Notes: a model not told the origin generated them from the letters alone. DNA of 64,000 nucleotides from Caenimonas soli (GCF_013155545.1 NZ_JABJVV010000013.1:1-64000), one strand, 5' to 3'; positions 37,102 through 46,164 are shown, counted from the stretch's first letter. Made by a program: numbers and translations.

Positions 37102-37548
37102 TCAGCGGGCAGCGTGCAGGGCATGAACCTTGGTCGCAATGCGCAAGTCCATCGAAGCGCGTCGCACCACCACCAGAGTGACGGTGGCGTCGCAAACTAT
37201 CTCGTGGTCATCGTGGGCTTGGACGCAGAAAGTCGCGCTTCGCTCGCCGACCGATTGAATCCATCCGCTGAGTCGCAGCGGCGATCCCGGCGGGATCGGC
37301 GCCCGATGTGCAATGCGGATAGCGCGGCCCACCACCATTTCGATGAGGGGATCAATATGGTGATGCATCTCCCGGATGCAGATGGATTCGAGCACCGCAA
37401 CGAGGTAGCCGGTGGCCAGGCATTCGATCATCTTCTGCGCGTATGCACTCCCGTGCGGCAGCCGCGCAAATAGGGACCGTGCCGTTTGATCGGCCGGCAC
37501 CGTATAGGACTCTTCAAAAAATATCTCGCTGACGCCTTGGTGATTCAT
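37102..37548 (-). CDS. hotdog-fold thioesterase-like protein
   Basis: 148 residues. FFEESYTVPADQTARSLFARLPHG, MIECLATGYLVAVLESICIREMHHHIDPLIEMVVGRAIRIAHRAPIPPGSPLRLSGWIQSVGERSATFCVQAHDDHEIVCDATVTLVVV follow the hotdog pattern of fluoroacetyl-CoA-thioesterase (FlK)-like proteins. There is the expected Met-x-x-x-x-Glu-type helix and a late D-x-x-E. Such a protein would hydrolyse a short acyl-CoA. Why it sits in the ICE backbone is unclear. The catalytic Thr/Glu/His set was not confirmed residue by residue. Confidence 0.7.
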   Translation of the reverse strand: MNHQGVSEIFFEESYTVPADQTARSLFARLPHGSAYAQKMIECLATGYLVAVLESICIREMHHHIDPLIEMVVGRAIRIAHRAPIPPGSPLRLSGWIQSVGERSATFCVQAHDDHEIVCDATVTLVVVRRASMDLRIATKVHALHAAR

Positions 37549-37749
37549 GAAATGGTGGTGATGGTTGAAGAAGGCACTGTGATCAGCCGCTGCCGGGTGA
37601 TCGGTGCTCTTCGATGCTCGCGTGATCAGCACGCGCAGCCAACCTGCTGCGGCGTGCTCAGGCGTAGGAGTGCTCGCAGTGGAGCGCTCCAGCTGAATGC
37701 AAAACGCGCGCGGCAAACCTGCCGCGCGCGTCGCGCCGAATAATGCGAA

Positions 37750-37768
37750 CCCCGGCGAAAAGCCGGGG
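37750..37768 (-). terminator. terminator of the parB-like gene
   Basis: CCCCGGC and GCCGGGG form a 7-bp stem with a 5-base loop, 10 bases past the parB-like stop. On the minus strand it is followed by TTCGCATTATT. Confidence 0.6.
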
Positions 37769-37778
37769 ATTCGGGTGT

Positions 37779-39773
37779 TTAAGCCACAGCGTCTAAAGGC
37801 GCATGCTCGTCAGGGTGCACGCTCTCTGCGGCTTCGACAGCCGCGACTTCCTGCGGCTCGCGAAGCATTGCGGGCAGCCAGCCGGTGTCCGCTGCCAGTC
37901 GCTCGGCTTCGGCGGCAATCTCGCCTTTCTTGAGTTTCGAGAGCCGATTCGCCTGTTCAGGTGCGAACACCTGCACCGCTTCCAGCGCCTTGGCTTTGGA
38001 CACATGCTCGAAATACCCGGCTGCGGTCGGTGTCCACCACGCGTGCATGTCCAACCCGACCGCCCGCGCCAGCGAGGCGGCAGGCATGCAGTTCTCGCGC
38101 GTGGTCACGGCATCCACGGTGCAGGCCACGCATACCGCTAGCAGGGACAGCAACTCCTGCTGCGGGAACGCCAGCAGTTCGGCGAACAAAGCGGCTGGAT
38201 CATCGGGCAGGCGATTGGCCCAGACCTCCCGGACCTCGTGCAAGCCCGCCGCCGCGGGGGATTCCGCGATCTCGGGCGCATGCGCTTCGAGCCCATCCTG
38301 TGGCGTCGCTTCGATGTTGATCGGTTTCTCCCCCAATCCGTAAGCCTTGCACACAACGCGCAGTGTGAGGCGATGCACGACTGCCACCAGCGCGACGTGC
38401 GGATTGCTCGCCACCTCTGCCTGCAAAGCGGCGGTTCGGTGTGCGCTGAGCCGCTTCGCCAGCTTCTCCGAAATTCCGGATCTCCCCGGCTTCTCCACCT
38501 CTTCCCCGGCAGCGCTTCCCAGCGCACCGGCTTCGTGCCGCTCCTGCGCCTTCAATACTTTCGCTTGGCCGTCGCGCAGCAGCCCGCGATGAACCACGAC
38601 ACCGCCCAGATGATCGACCGACACTACGGCACCGGCCAGCGTCAGGACTTCGGGGGCATAGCTCACCATGGATTGCTCGATGCCGTCGAGCTCGGTGCCG
38701 AGGGCGTCGATTTCTTCCTGCAGCGCCTGTGCTTCCGTGTCAGACAGGTCCGTGGTCGAATCATCGAGCCGGTCCAGCAGTTCGCTCTGCTTGGCCTCCA
38801 GCTTGGCGATGCGCTTGGCCTCGGCCTTGGTCGGCTCGCGGCGCGCGCGCCGAGCGCGCTGGAACGCATGCAACTCCGCGTACGTCGCGCGCGGCACCAC
38901 CTCCACCCAGCCCCAACCCTCGGCGCGCACTTGGTCGGCGAGAGCGGCGAGCTTGTCTCGCGCGAGCCGGTCCAGCAGCGCGGCATCCGTCAGGTAGATA
39001 CCCTGCTCCTCGTCCGAGAACAGGTCCCGGCGCATGCTTCCACCCGCTGCCTCATAGGCTTCGACCCCCACATAGCGCGCCAGCGCATCTCTGCCCGCCT
39101 CAATCTCCTCATGCGTCAGGTGATCGCGCAGCGCCTGTGGGCTGCGCTGCCACTGCGGTGACTCGTAGAAAGCGGCCTCCTGCGCTGCATGGTCGTCGGT
39201 GATGGCGAGCGCCATCAACTGCTCCAGCGTCACGGCATCGGCCCGGTAGTCGGCCAGCAGGCGCGGCGAGACGTTGGCGAGCTTGAGTCGCCGCTGCACC
39301 ACCAGCGGCGTCACGCCAAAGTCGGCGGCGATGTCCTCGATGGGGCGGCCCTCGGCCACCAGCGCCGCGAAAGACTCGAACTGATCCGCCGGATGCATCG
39401 CCTCGCGCTGCACGTTCTCGGTCAGGCTCACGGTGCGCGCCGACGCATCCGGCACGACTAGACAAGGCACTTCATGGTCCTTCGATAGCTTGCGGCGCTT
39501 GACCAGCAGCTTGAGCGCGGCCAGACGACGTCGCCCGGCCACGACTTCGTAGAACTCACCATCGCCAGCGAGCACGACATTGAGGTTCTGCAGCAACCCG
39601 ACGCGGGCGATGGACGCGGCCAGCTCCGGGATCGACGAGCCACCGCCCGTGCGTACGTTGCGCGCCGATGGCCTCAGCCTGGACAGCGGAATCAGCAACA
39701 GTTCCTGCCCCGCCGCGACAGCGGCGGCAGTAGTAGCAATAGCGGTGGTTTCGTGAAGCGAAACGGTGTTCAT
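37779..39773 (-). CDS. parB: ParB/Spo0J-family nuclease-domain protein, long ICE type
   Basis: 664 residues. The N-terminal ParB domain is clear: LLLIPLSRLRPSARNVR, LAASIARVGLLQNLNVV, FYEVVAGRRRLAALKLL (GRRR motif) and SLTENVQREAMHPADQFE (ENxxR). An HTH region follows (PIEDIAADFGVTPLVVQRRLKLANVSP). The last 400 residues have a charged coiled coil (about 290-370) and no recognised domain. This long form is found in ICEs and plasmids next to radC and is probably not a simple partition protein. It follows a 639-base leader with a large inverted repeat. Confidence 0.92.
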   Translation of the reverse strand: MNTVSLHETTAIATTAAAVAAGQELLLIPLSRLRPSARNVRTGGGSSIPELAASIARVGLLQNLNVVLAGDGEFYEVVAGRRRLAALKLLVKRRKLSKDHEVPCLVVPDASARTVSLTENVQREAMHPADQFESFAALVAEGRPIEDIAADFGVTPLVVQRRLKLANVSPRLLADYRADAVTLEQLMALAITDDHAAQEAAFYESPQWQRSPQALRDHLTHEEIEAGRDALARYVGVEAYEAAGGSMRRDLFSDEEQGIYLTDAALLDRLARDKLAALADQVRAEGWGWVEVVPRATYAELHAFQRARRARREPTKAEAKRIAKLEAKQSELLDRLDDSTTDLSDTEAQALQEEIDALGTELDGIEQSMVSYAPEVLTLAGAVVSVDHLGGVVVHRGLLRDGQAKVLKAQERHEAGALGSAAGEEVEKPGRSGISEKLAKRLSAHRTAALQAEVASNPHVALVAVVHRLTLRVVCKAYGLGEKPINIEATPQDGLEAHAPEIAESPAAAGLHEVREVWANRLPDDPAALFAELLAFPQQELLSLLAVCVACTVDAVTTRENCMPAASLARAVGLDMHAWWTPTAAGYFEHVSKAKALEAVQVFAPEQANRLSKLKKGEIAAEAERLAADTGWLPAMLREPQEVAAVEAAESVHPDEHAPLDAVA

Positions 39774-40388
39774 GGTGAAAAGCTCCTGCCCCCTTGCGAG
39801 GGCGTTAAGAATGAAAAGAGACGGAAAAAAATCGGTCGTGATCTACGGTTTCGTTGTCTGCATCCGCGGCTCTCCTGGGTTTCCAAAGTCAGCCGGATTC
39901 CAAGATTCGGAGCCCGGTCTGGCTTCGGTGGGGTCGGCGCAGTGACCTGGGCCGGTCGCCGTTGCCGCCGTCTTTCCTGAGTTCATCGCCCGCGAAATAA
40001 CCGGGTCGGCGGGGACTGGCCGTCAAGGAAACAAGCGCAGGGTTGGGGCGGCCCACAGCCGCAGGCGAGGACACGGCCCTGTGCTCCTTGACGGCCAGGC
40101 AACGCCGGCTACGGTCGCGGGTTCAGCGATGAAGGAATGGAAAGATGAAAACTCCGCCAACGGGCAAGTCGGCGACGAACCTACGCCGCGCGGCGAGCGC
40201 CCCCGCGTGCGCAGCACGCCTGGCTGGAGGGTGACCAAAGCGCGCAGCGCGACATCGGCCCTTTGCACTGGCCGATCAGGCGCAGCCGTGTTCGGCGGTA
40301 TCGCGGGGCGCGAAGCCTGCGCGGCGGGGCGGGCTGAAAGCCGACCTCTGGAGTGCGCCGCAATATCCAGCGTCGACCGCCGGCGAGC
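39774..40388 (-). other. structured leader upstream of the parB-like gene
   Basis: TGGCCGTCAAGGA at 40017-40029 is perfectly complementary to TCCTTGACGGCCA at 40085-40097, giving a 13-bp stem around a 55-base loop that can fold further. The 18-mer shared with the DUF2958 leader lies at 40270-40287. No gene is visible in 615 bases. Confidence 0.6.
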
Positions 40389-40408
40389 AAAAAGGGGGCT
40401 GCGCCCCC
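40389..40408 (-). terminator. terminator of radC
   Basis: GGGGGC and GCCCCC form a 6-bp stem with a 3-base loop, followed on the minus strand by five T residues. It lies 4 bases after the radC stop. Confidence 0.8.
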
Positions 40409-40412
40409 GGGA

Positions 40413-40922
40413 CTACAACAGCCCCTTCTCCGCAAAAGACAAAATGTCCGCACCCGCCACGATCAGGTGATCCAGAACCCGGACGTCCACCAGTGCCAAT
40501 GCCGCCTTGAGCGTCTGCGTCAAAGCTTCATCCGCACGCGACGGCTGGGCTGCACCGCTCGGGTGGTTGTGCACCAGCACCACAGCGGCGCTGTTGCGGG
40601 CCAATGTCTCCTTGACCACTTCGCGCGGATAGACCGAGGTCTGGCTCACCGTTCCACGAAACATCTCCACGTACTCGATTACGCGGTTCTGCGAATCCAG
40701 ATGCACGACGGCAAACATCTCGTGCTCCAGGCCAGCAAGGCGCACCCGCAAGAAATCCCGCACCGCCTGCGGTGAGGAAAAGATGTCCGTGTTGCGCACC
40801 CGGCTCAAGAGCAAGCGCTGTGCGGCCTGAAGCACTTCGTCGGCCTGGGCCGGACGGTAGGTGCCCGCAACGTCCTGGACGAAAAGAACGGAAGAAGGGA
40901 AGGAAGAGAAATCGTGCGACAT
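40413..40922 (-). CDS. radC: RadC-family JAB/MPN-domain protein
   Basis: 169 residues: EHEMFAVVHLDSQNRVIEYVEMFRGTVSQTSVYPREVV and the metal-binding core VLVHNHPSGAAQPSRADEALT (H-x-H...D). The MPN/JAB fold resembles a metalloprotease; despite the name, a role in DNA repair is unproven. In mobile elements RadC-like genes are common next to parB-like genes and among the first genes to enter a recipient. The ATG at 40922 begins MSHDFSSFPSSVLFVQDVAG, typical of the ICE form. Confidence 0.94.
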   Translation of the reverse strand: MSHDFSSFPSSVLFVQDVAGTYRPAQADEVLQAAQRLLLSRVRNTDIFSSPQAVRDFLRVRLAGLEHEMFAVVHLDSQNRVIEYVEMFRGTVSQTSVYPREVVKETLARNSAAVVLVHNHPSGAAQPSRADEALTQTLKAALALVDVRVLDHLIVAGADILSFAEKGLL

Positions 40923-41408
40923 GGTCGGCTCCGTGATCCGGGCGGGATTGCCCGAGACCGGCACCAACACGGCGCAGCGAGTTGTCAGGGTTCGAAGACG
41001 GCCGCCAGGACGCAAGCGCACAAGCGAAGCGCCGGGCGCGCAGACCTTGACCACGAGAACGGCGTGGTACTGTGAAGGGAACAGCGAGACTGCCCCCCGC
41101 CCTCCAATGCCTGCGGCAAGCGCAGCGCGCAGCCAGCGAAGCCGGCGGAGGCGTCAGGGATCAAAGCCGAATGGCCGCGACGACAAGGCGCGGGGCAAAA
41201 GCCCGCGAGCCCGACGGCGGAACGCCGGGACGCTTGAATCAGTTCGCGGGATCTTATTCCGACAAGCAAGAACGCCAGGGAAGCGAATCTGGAAATCTTT
41301 CACTCGAGCAACTGGCGAGGGTGGGGCACGACTTCATCAGCCCCTACAAAGCACCGGCGCGGCGCAGGAAGTCTGATGCGCCGACGCGTTTGATGCGCAA
41401 ACCGCGAA
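40923..41408 (-). other. structured leader upstream of radC
   Basis: 486 GC-rich bases without a recognisable gene. It includes GCGGGGCAAAAGCCCGC near 41190, a hairpin-forming motif that echoes GGGGCGCGAAGCC in the parB leader and GGGGCGCCAAGCC in the DUF2958 leader. Confidence 0.45.
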
Positions 41409-41849
41409 TTAGCCCATGACCTGGGCGACGGCGGCAGCTGCGCCTTGCTTCGAGAGTTTTCTGAGGGCATCGATCCTCGGCAGCTGGCTGGCACGCGGTT
41501 TGGCTGTGCCAGCTTCCCAGTGGTAGATCGTCTGTCCCGAAACGCCGAGCAACGCGCCCGCTTGAGCCGCTGATAACCCAAGCCGCTTCCGGTGGGTTGC
41601 GAATCCTTTCGAGCGAAAGCGAAGACCAGTTCCCGCGGTCTCCTGATCTTCCGCTGCCGCATGCGCGGCCCTTGCGCCCCTCGAGGACTTGCGGTGCAAT
41701 TTCTCTAGACCGGCGACTTGACGCTTCAAGGCAGCGATCTGACTGCGGTATTCGGTCGATTGCTTCTTTAGGCTTTCCGTCGCCGCTCGGATTTCTTTGC
41801 GAGCAATGCGAGAAATTTCGGCCTTGAGGATGGAGGCGATGTTCGGCAT
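41409..41849 (-). CDS. HTH protein with N-terminal coiled coil
   Basis: 146 residues. The N-terminus (SILKAEISRIARKEIRAATESLKKQSTEYRSQIAALKRQVAGLEKLHRK) is a strong coiled-coil candidate. The C-terminus (FATHRKRLGLSAAQAGALLGVSGQTIYHWEAGTAKPRASQLPRIDALRKL) is an XRE-type helix-turn-helix. The arrangement suggests a coiled-coil-dimerised or DNA-bridging regulator. It is the last backbone-like gene before the cargo. Confidence 0.85.
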   Translation of the reverse strand: MPNIASILKAEISRIARKEIRAATESLKKQSTEYRSQIAALKRQVAGLEKLHRKSSRGARAAHAAAEDQETAGTGLRFRSKGFATHRKRLGLSAAQAGALLGVSGQTIYHWEAGTAKPRASQLPRIDALRKLSKQGAAAAVAQVMG

Positions 41850-42061
41850 GGCCGCGATTGTGCCCGTTCCCGATGCCACCCCTGCAAGGGAGTAGAACTG
41901 GCCGGGCCTTACCAGGGACCTCCGATAGAGAAGGCCCATGGAAGTCCGTAGCCGCCGCGCTTGCCGCCGGGACGGCGATGCGCGAGCCTTAGAGGCTCGC
42001 ACGCAGGGGTTCTGAGCCGGCCCACAGTGTCACCCTCTGTACATCAGCACAGGGAGGGCAC

Positions 42062-42160
42062 ATGTCATTTCCGGGTCAGAAGGGAGCGATCGAGTGGTAT
42101 CGCAACTTCGAGGAGCAGCGGCGCTACCGGACCGAATCCGTCGGTCGAAGAGAAGGACAG
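42062..42160 (+). pseudogene. possible 5' end of a gene cut by the dadX junction
   Basis: An ATG at 42062 has an excellent AGGGAGGGCAC ribosome site. The frame starts MSFPGQKGAIEWYRNFEEQR, then becomes low-complexity and overlaps the dadX tail antisense. It looks like the 5' end of a gene whose remainder was replaced when dadA-dadX arrived. The end of genuine sequence is a guess. Confidence 0.35.
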
Positions 42161-43312
42161 TCTCGCCGACTGCCGGGTCCGGTCTCCCCGAACAGGGGCA
42201 CGGGCGACCTCCTGTTGGGTGCCGTCCGCCCGATCGTTCGCAACCATCGGACACTCGACGTAACTGAAAGGGACCCGCTTGACGTTGCATAGCAGCTCGT
42301 ACGCGATCGTGCCTGCGGCGCGAGCCACTGCGTTCACATCGACCTGCGCGCCCCACAGTTCGACCGAGCTGCCGATCCCGGCGGCGGGCAGCGTCGTAAT
42401 GTCTACCATGAGCATATCCATCGATACTCGGCCGACAAGGCGCGTGGGATGGCCGTCGATCGCCACGGGGGTGCCGGTCGAAGCGCTGCGCGGGTAGCCA
42501 TCGGCATACCCAATGGCGACCAAGCCCACGCGCGTCTGCCGCTGCGCCACATAGTCGCCGCCGTAGCCCAGCGCATCGCCGGGGCGCAGTGTGCGCACGG
42601 CGAAGATCTCGCTGGTCAGCGTCATCACGGGGCGCAGGCCGTTCGTCGCGTGGGGCATGGGTTCCACGCCGTAGAGCATGATGCCGGGACGCGCCCAGTC
42701 GCGCCGGGCATCGCTCCAGCCTAGCACGCCACCCGAGTTGCACAGGCTGTGATCGCCGGACAGCCCGGCCGTCGCCGAGTCGAAGACGGCGATCTGGTGT
42801 GCGGTCGCGCCATGGTTCGGCTCGTCGGCACGGGCGAAGTGCGTCATGAGCGTGATCTCCGACACGCTGCCGCTCGCCCTCAAGCGCGCATAAGCGGCGG
42901 CGACCTCGGCCGGCGCGAAGCCTGCACGGCCCATACCGGAGTCGACCTTGAGCCAAACGTTCAGGTTCCTGCGTCGACCATCCTCGAGCATGCGCAATTG
43001 CGACTCCTGGTGCACGACGGTCCACAGACTATGGATGGTCGCGAGTTCCAGTTCCTCGGCCTGGAAGACACCTTCAAGCAGCAGGATCGGTCCCCGAATG
43101 CCGGCTTCTCGCAGAGTCAGGGCCTCCTCCAGGAAGGCGACAGCGTAGCCGTCGGTGACTCCGGAAAGCGCGCGGGCGCACTGCGTCGCGCCATGTCCAT
43201 AGGCGTTGGCCTTGAGCACTGCCAGCGCACGTCCGCCGTGCAAGCGCCTGGCCAGCGCGTAGTTGTGCCTCAGTGCCTTGAGGTCGATGCGGGCGTGCGT
43301 GGGCCGGGCCAT
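42065..43312 (-). CDS. dadX: alanine racemase with atypical C-terminal extension
   Basis: 415 residues. The PLP Lys is in LAVLKANAYGHG (about residue 34), with KVDSGMGRAGF, SGGVLGW and the C-terminal Tyr in VGYADGYPR. GRVSMDM and TIAYELLCNVKRVPFSYVE mark the usual end at about residue 353. A further 62 residues of unrelated sequence follow (from 42253 down to the stop), as if the natural stop was lost at a DNA junction. Racemises L- and D-alanine for catabolism. Only 3 bases separate it from dadA, so the two form an operon; this favours the catabolic name dadX over alr. Confidence 0.9.
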   Translation of the reverse strand: MARPTHARIDLKALRHNYALARRLHGGRALAVLKANAYGHGATQCARALSGVTDGYAVAFLEEALTLREAGIRGPILLLEGVFQAEELELATIHSLWTVVHQESQLRMLEDGRRRNLNVWLKVDSGMGRAGFAPAEVAAAYARLRASGSVSEITLMTHFARADEPNHGATAHQIAVFDSATAGLSGDHSLCNSGGVLGWSDARRDWARPGIMLYGVEPMPHATNGLRPVMTLTSEIFAVRTLRPGDALGYGGDYVAQRQTRVGLVAIGYADGYPRSASTGTPVAIDGHPTRLVGRVSMDMLMVDITTLPAAGIGSSVELWGAQVDVNAVARAAGTIAYELLCNVKRVPFSYVECPMVANDRADGTQQEVARAPVRGDRTRQSARLSFSSTDGFGPVAPLLLEVAIPLDRSLLTRK

Positions 43313-43315
43313 GGC

Positions 43316-44608
43316 TCAGGCAGGAACCGTGGTCGATGGCCGTGTGGCCGAACGCACCGAGGAGTAACGGTCGATCGCCAGGCCCTCAGCGCTGATTCCC
43401 AGGCGATTCCCGCTGACCAAGTCGGCGACTAACCGGCCCGAGCCGCAGGCCATGGTCCAGCCCAGCGTGCCATGGCCGGTGTTGAGGAACAGGTTGGAAT
43501 AGCGTGTGGCACCCACAATGGGAGTACTGTCCGGCGTCATGGGGCGCAAGCCTGTCCAGAAACTTGCGCGTTTCATGTCGCCGCCCGGGAACAGATCTTT
43601 CACCACCATCTCCAGCGTGGCCCGGCGATGTGGGTTCAGGCGCAGGTCGAAGCCGCCCAGCTCCGCCATCCCGCCGACTCGGATGCGGTTATCGAAGCGC
43701 GTGATGGCAATTTTGTAGGTCTCGTCGAGTATCGTGGACTGCGGCGCCAGCGCAGGGTCAACCAGCGGTACGGTCAGCGAGTAGCCCTTGACCGGATACA
43801 CCGGCAGGTCCAGACCCAGCGGGGCCAGCGTTCGTCGTGAATAGCTTCCAAAAGCCATCACGTAGCGGTCAGCCCGGAGCAAGCGGCCGTCCACTCGCAC
43901 GCCGGTGACGCGATCGCCCTCGGTCGCGACAGCTTCGACGGTCTGATTGAAACAGAACTCCACCCCCATGCGGCGCGCGATGCCGGCCAGCTCGTTGGTG
44001 AAAAGGTAGCAGTCACCGGTTTCGTCCTTCGGCAGGCGCAAGCCACCTATGAGTCGGTCCCGAGCCTGTGCCAAGGCCGGCTCGACCTCGGCCAATTGAT
44101 CACGGGTGAGCAATTCGAAGGGCACGCCGCAATCGACAAGCACGGCGATGTCGCGCGCCACTGAGTCGAGCTGGGCCTGGGTACGGAAAAGCTGCAAGGT
44201 GCCGCCCTTGCGCTGCTCGTACGCGATGCCCGTTTCGGCGCGCAACTGCCGCAGGCACCTGCGGCTGTACTCTGCCAAGCGCATCATGCGTTCCTTGTTG
44301 ACGGCGTAGTGCGCTGATGTGCAGTTGCGCAGCATCTGCGCCATCCAACTGAGTTGGAACAAGCTGCCATCGAGGCGAATGGCCAGTGGCGCGTGCCGCT
44401 GGAACATCCACTTAAGTGCCTTCAGTGGAATTCCGGGGGCCGCCCAGGGAGTGGAGTAGCCAGGCGAGACCTGACCCGCGTTGGCGAAGCTGGTTTCCTG
44501 CGCCGGGCCATCCTGGCGATCGAGCACAGTGACTTGAGCGCCAGCACGCGCCAGATAGTAGGCGCTGGTCACGCCGATCACGCCGCCGCCGAGAACAATG
44601 ACTTTCAT
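43316..44608 (-). CDS. dadA: D-amino acid dehydrogenase small subunit
   Basis: 430 residues. [23 protein letters not shown] is the FAD-binding GxGxxG fold, followed by [55 protein letters not shown] and [20 protein letters not shown], all diagnostic of DadA. It oxidises D-alanine to pyruvate and passes electrons to the respiratory chain at the inner membrane. Its ATG overlaps the stop of a 75-codon gene (ATGA), so translation is probably coupled to it. Confidence 0.95.
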   Translation of the reverse strand: MKVIVLGGGVIGVTSAYYLARAGAQVTVLDRQDGPAQETSFANAGQVSPGYSTPWAAPGIPLKALKWMFQRHAPLAIRLDGSLFQLSWMAQMLRNCTSAHYAVNKERMMRLAEYSRRCLRQLRAETGIAYEQRKGGTLQLFRTQAQLDSVARDIAVLVDCGVPFELLTRDQLAEVEPALAQARDRLIGGLRLPKDETGDCYLFTNELAGIARRMGVEFCFNQTVEAVATEGDRVTGVRVDGRLLRADRYVMAFGSYSRRTLAPLGLDLPVYPVKGYSLTVPLVDPALAPQSTILDETYKIAITRFDNRIRVGGMAELGGFDLRLNPHRRATLEMVVKDLFPGGDMKRASFWTGLRPMTPDSTPIVGATRYSNLFLNTGHGTLGWTMACGSGRLVADLVSGNRLGISAEGLAIDRYSSVRSATRPSTTVPA

Positions 44609-44832
44609 CGAATCCCTGCTGATCGAGAATCGTCGCGACCCCACAGCGCGACGGCTTGATTGGTTGCGCCGTTGTTGCCATCTGCATCTCTTAGGAGGCT
44701 GCGTTCGTACGGGATGAGCCACGCCGCTCGCGTGGTGCGCTCCTGGAGTGCGTCAACTACAACCAAGCCTTCGATGTCGTGCGTGTGGCGGCGAAGATCG
44801 TTCAAACATTGACGGAGTAATGCCATGGCCAT
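44605..44832 (-). CDS. orf75, small protein coupled to dadA
   Basis: 75 residues ([38 protein letters not shown]...), no family recognised. The stop overlaps the dadA ATG (ATGA). The start has AGGAG 5 bases upstream, inside a small hairpin (44834-44848). A decayed copy of the first third, NDLRRHAHDFHGLVEVDA, exists at 47310-47545. Coupling to dadA and retention of the frame while DNA changes argue for a real gene. It may act as a translational gate or a regulator of D-alanine use; this is inference. Confidence 0.6.
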   Translation of the reverse strand: MAMALLRQCLNDLRRHTHDIEGLVVVDALQERTTRAAWLIPYERSLLRDADGNNGATNQAVALWGRDDSRSAGIR

Positions 44833-44960
44833 CTCCTAAAACATAGGAATATTTTGGAGATTCGGCCGCTCCGTTGCGGGGCTTACTGAGAGGTCAGAAC
44901 ATCGAAAAACTGCAATAAGCGTGCTGGTTTCGCGCGTTCTACGCGTGCTGGCTGAGACTC
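44742..44960. repeat. long direct repeat, copy 1 (dadA leader)
   Basis: About 219 bases covering the start of orf75 and about 125 bases upstream of it. They match 47463-47672 with scattered substitutions and a 5-base deletion. TCCTAAAACATAGGA (44834-44848) is identical in both copies and forms a hairpin next to the orf75 ribosome site. Confidence 0.85.
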
Positions 44961-45386
44961 ATGCGTGAAGGACGTTTGGCCGACGTGCCAGGCCGTCTGG
45001 CAGCGGATTGCGGGACCGCCGGAGCGGCGGATTTGAACGAACCCGGCACCCTTCGCGAGACGCGCACCGGTGCGAGGTCTCCGCGCGCACCGTGTGCGGC
45101 AAGGCGTCCCTTCGCTTGCACAGGCCAGGCGCTCAATAAGTGCGTCGGGCACTCTGGCTCTACGAGTCTTCAGAACGTTGAGGCATCTTGGTACAGCGCG
45201 CAATCCTCCTCAAGCCGGCAGCGCGACTTTGCTCTGCAACTTGACGAGGATCTCTTGAGGGGCTGTTCGACGGTTCGTGGTCCCCAGTCAACGACCATGA
45301 CATCGCCGTCGAATCCGGCGTGTTCAAGAGCCAGCGGACTTAGCCGCTGCACTTCTCGCACGAAGGTTCCTAAGCGCCAGCGCCGA

Positions 45387-45863
45387 TCAAAGGGGAGGGC
45401 AGTACAGCCAGTACCGGTAGTCGGGGTAGGTGCGCGTGGCAGGGAGGGGTGAGTCACCGGCGGCGCGCCTGATATCCGCCATGATGCGCGGGTCGCTCAG
45501 CGCCAGTTGCCAGTACTGATCGTCCTGCGCGGCCCGCATGCGCCGCTCGTTCTGTGACTTGAACGCGGCCCGAAGCGAAGCAGCTGCTCGCCTGGACGGG
45601 GCTGCGAGCAGCGCGAGCCCGGCGAAAGCGAGAACCCACAGCACCATCCATCCGATGAGCAGGTTGCCCTCGGTCCAGGAATCCATGGCTTTGTCTGCCA
45701 CGACAAGCACCGCCGCGACGACGCCGGCATGCAGCAAACTCGATCGCGCGCGGGCGGCATAAAACGCGCGCGCAACGCGCGGGCGGGCGCCTAAGACCCG
45801 TTGGCCGGCGCCGGCTGCAGGGGTGGGACCCGAGTGGTCCATGGGGAAATAGCTGGCGCTCAT
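45387..45863 (-). CDS. hypothetical membrane protein
   Basis: 158 residues with a textbook ribosome site (AAAGGAGGAACTG before ATG). Two hydrophobic segments (SLLHAGVVAAVLVVADKAM and LLIGWMVLWVLAFAGLALLAA, about 40-90) are followed by a soluble C-terminus, FKSQNERRMRAAQDDQYWQLALSDPRIMADIRRAAGDS. Proteins with this layout and ending are frequent in Burkholderiales but have no known function. The 427 bases downstream (44961-45386) hold only poor overlapping open frames. Confidence 0.75.
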   Translation of the reverse strand: MSASYFPMDHSGPTPAAGAGQRVLGARPRVARAFYAARARSSLLHAGVVAAVLVVADKAMDSWTEGNLLIGWMVLWVLAFAGLALLAAPSRRAAASLRAAFKSQNERRMRAAQDDQYWQLALSDPRIMADIRRAAGDSPLPATRTYPDYRYWLYCPPL

Positions 45864-46164
45864 CAGTTCCTCCTTTTAGAACAGCGCCATTGCGACGCGT
45901 AGGCAATAGTAAGGGTTTTCCCGAATACGCCGCCAATGCAATTTCGGCATGTCGATCATCTTCTGCGGTATGAAGTCACCCAAGAGCCGAACGCCGGCCC
46001 CACAACACGCGGGGCGGTCCAGAAGCTCAAGGAGGCAAGTGGCAATTTCCAGCGTGTTCTCGTGGCTTCAGCGACGCCCATCAGGGGCAGGTGTCAGTAA
46101 GGCGGCTGACCCTATACGACGAGGCTAAAAGAGGAGATGGCCACGCCGTTTCCGAGTTTCTTCA
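45864..46164. other. gap with no feature seen
   Basis: 301 bases between the membrane protein start and the Toprim-like gene stop. No gene, terminator or repeat was recognised. Confidence 0.5.

Noticed and set aside
45018..45095. tRNA-like pattern on the minus strand (GGATTTGAAC followed by a CGGCACC block)
   Set aside because: The T-arm has two extra bases and no cloverleaf or anticodon arm could be built; judged a chance resemblance.
45170..45457. 95-residue minus-strand open frame downstream of the hypothetical membrane protein
   Set aside because: It overlaps the membrane protein by 71 bases, has no clear ribosome site and no recognisable family.
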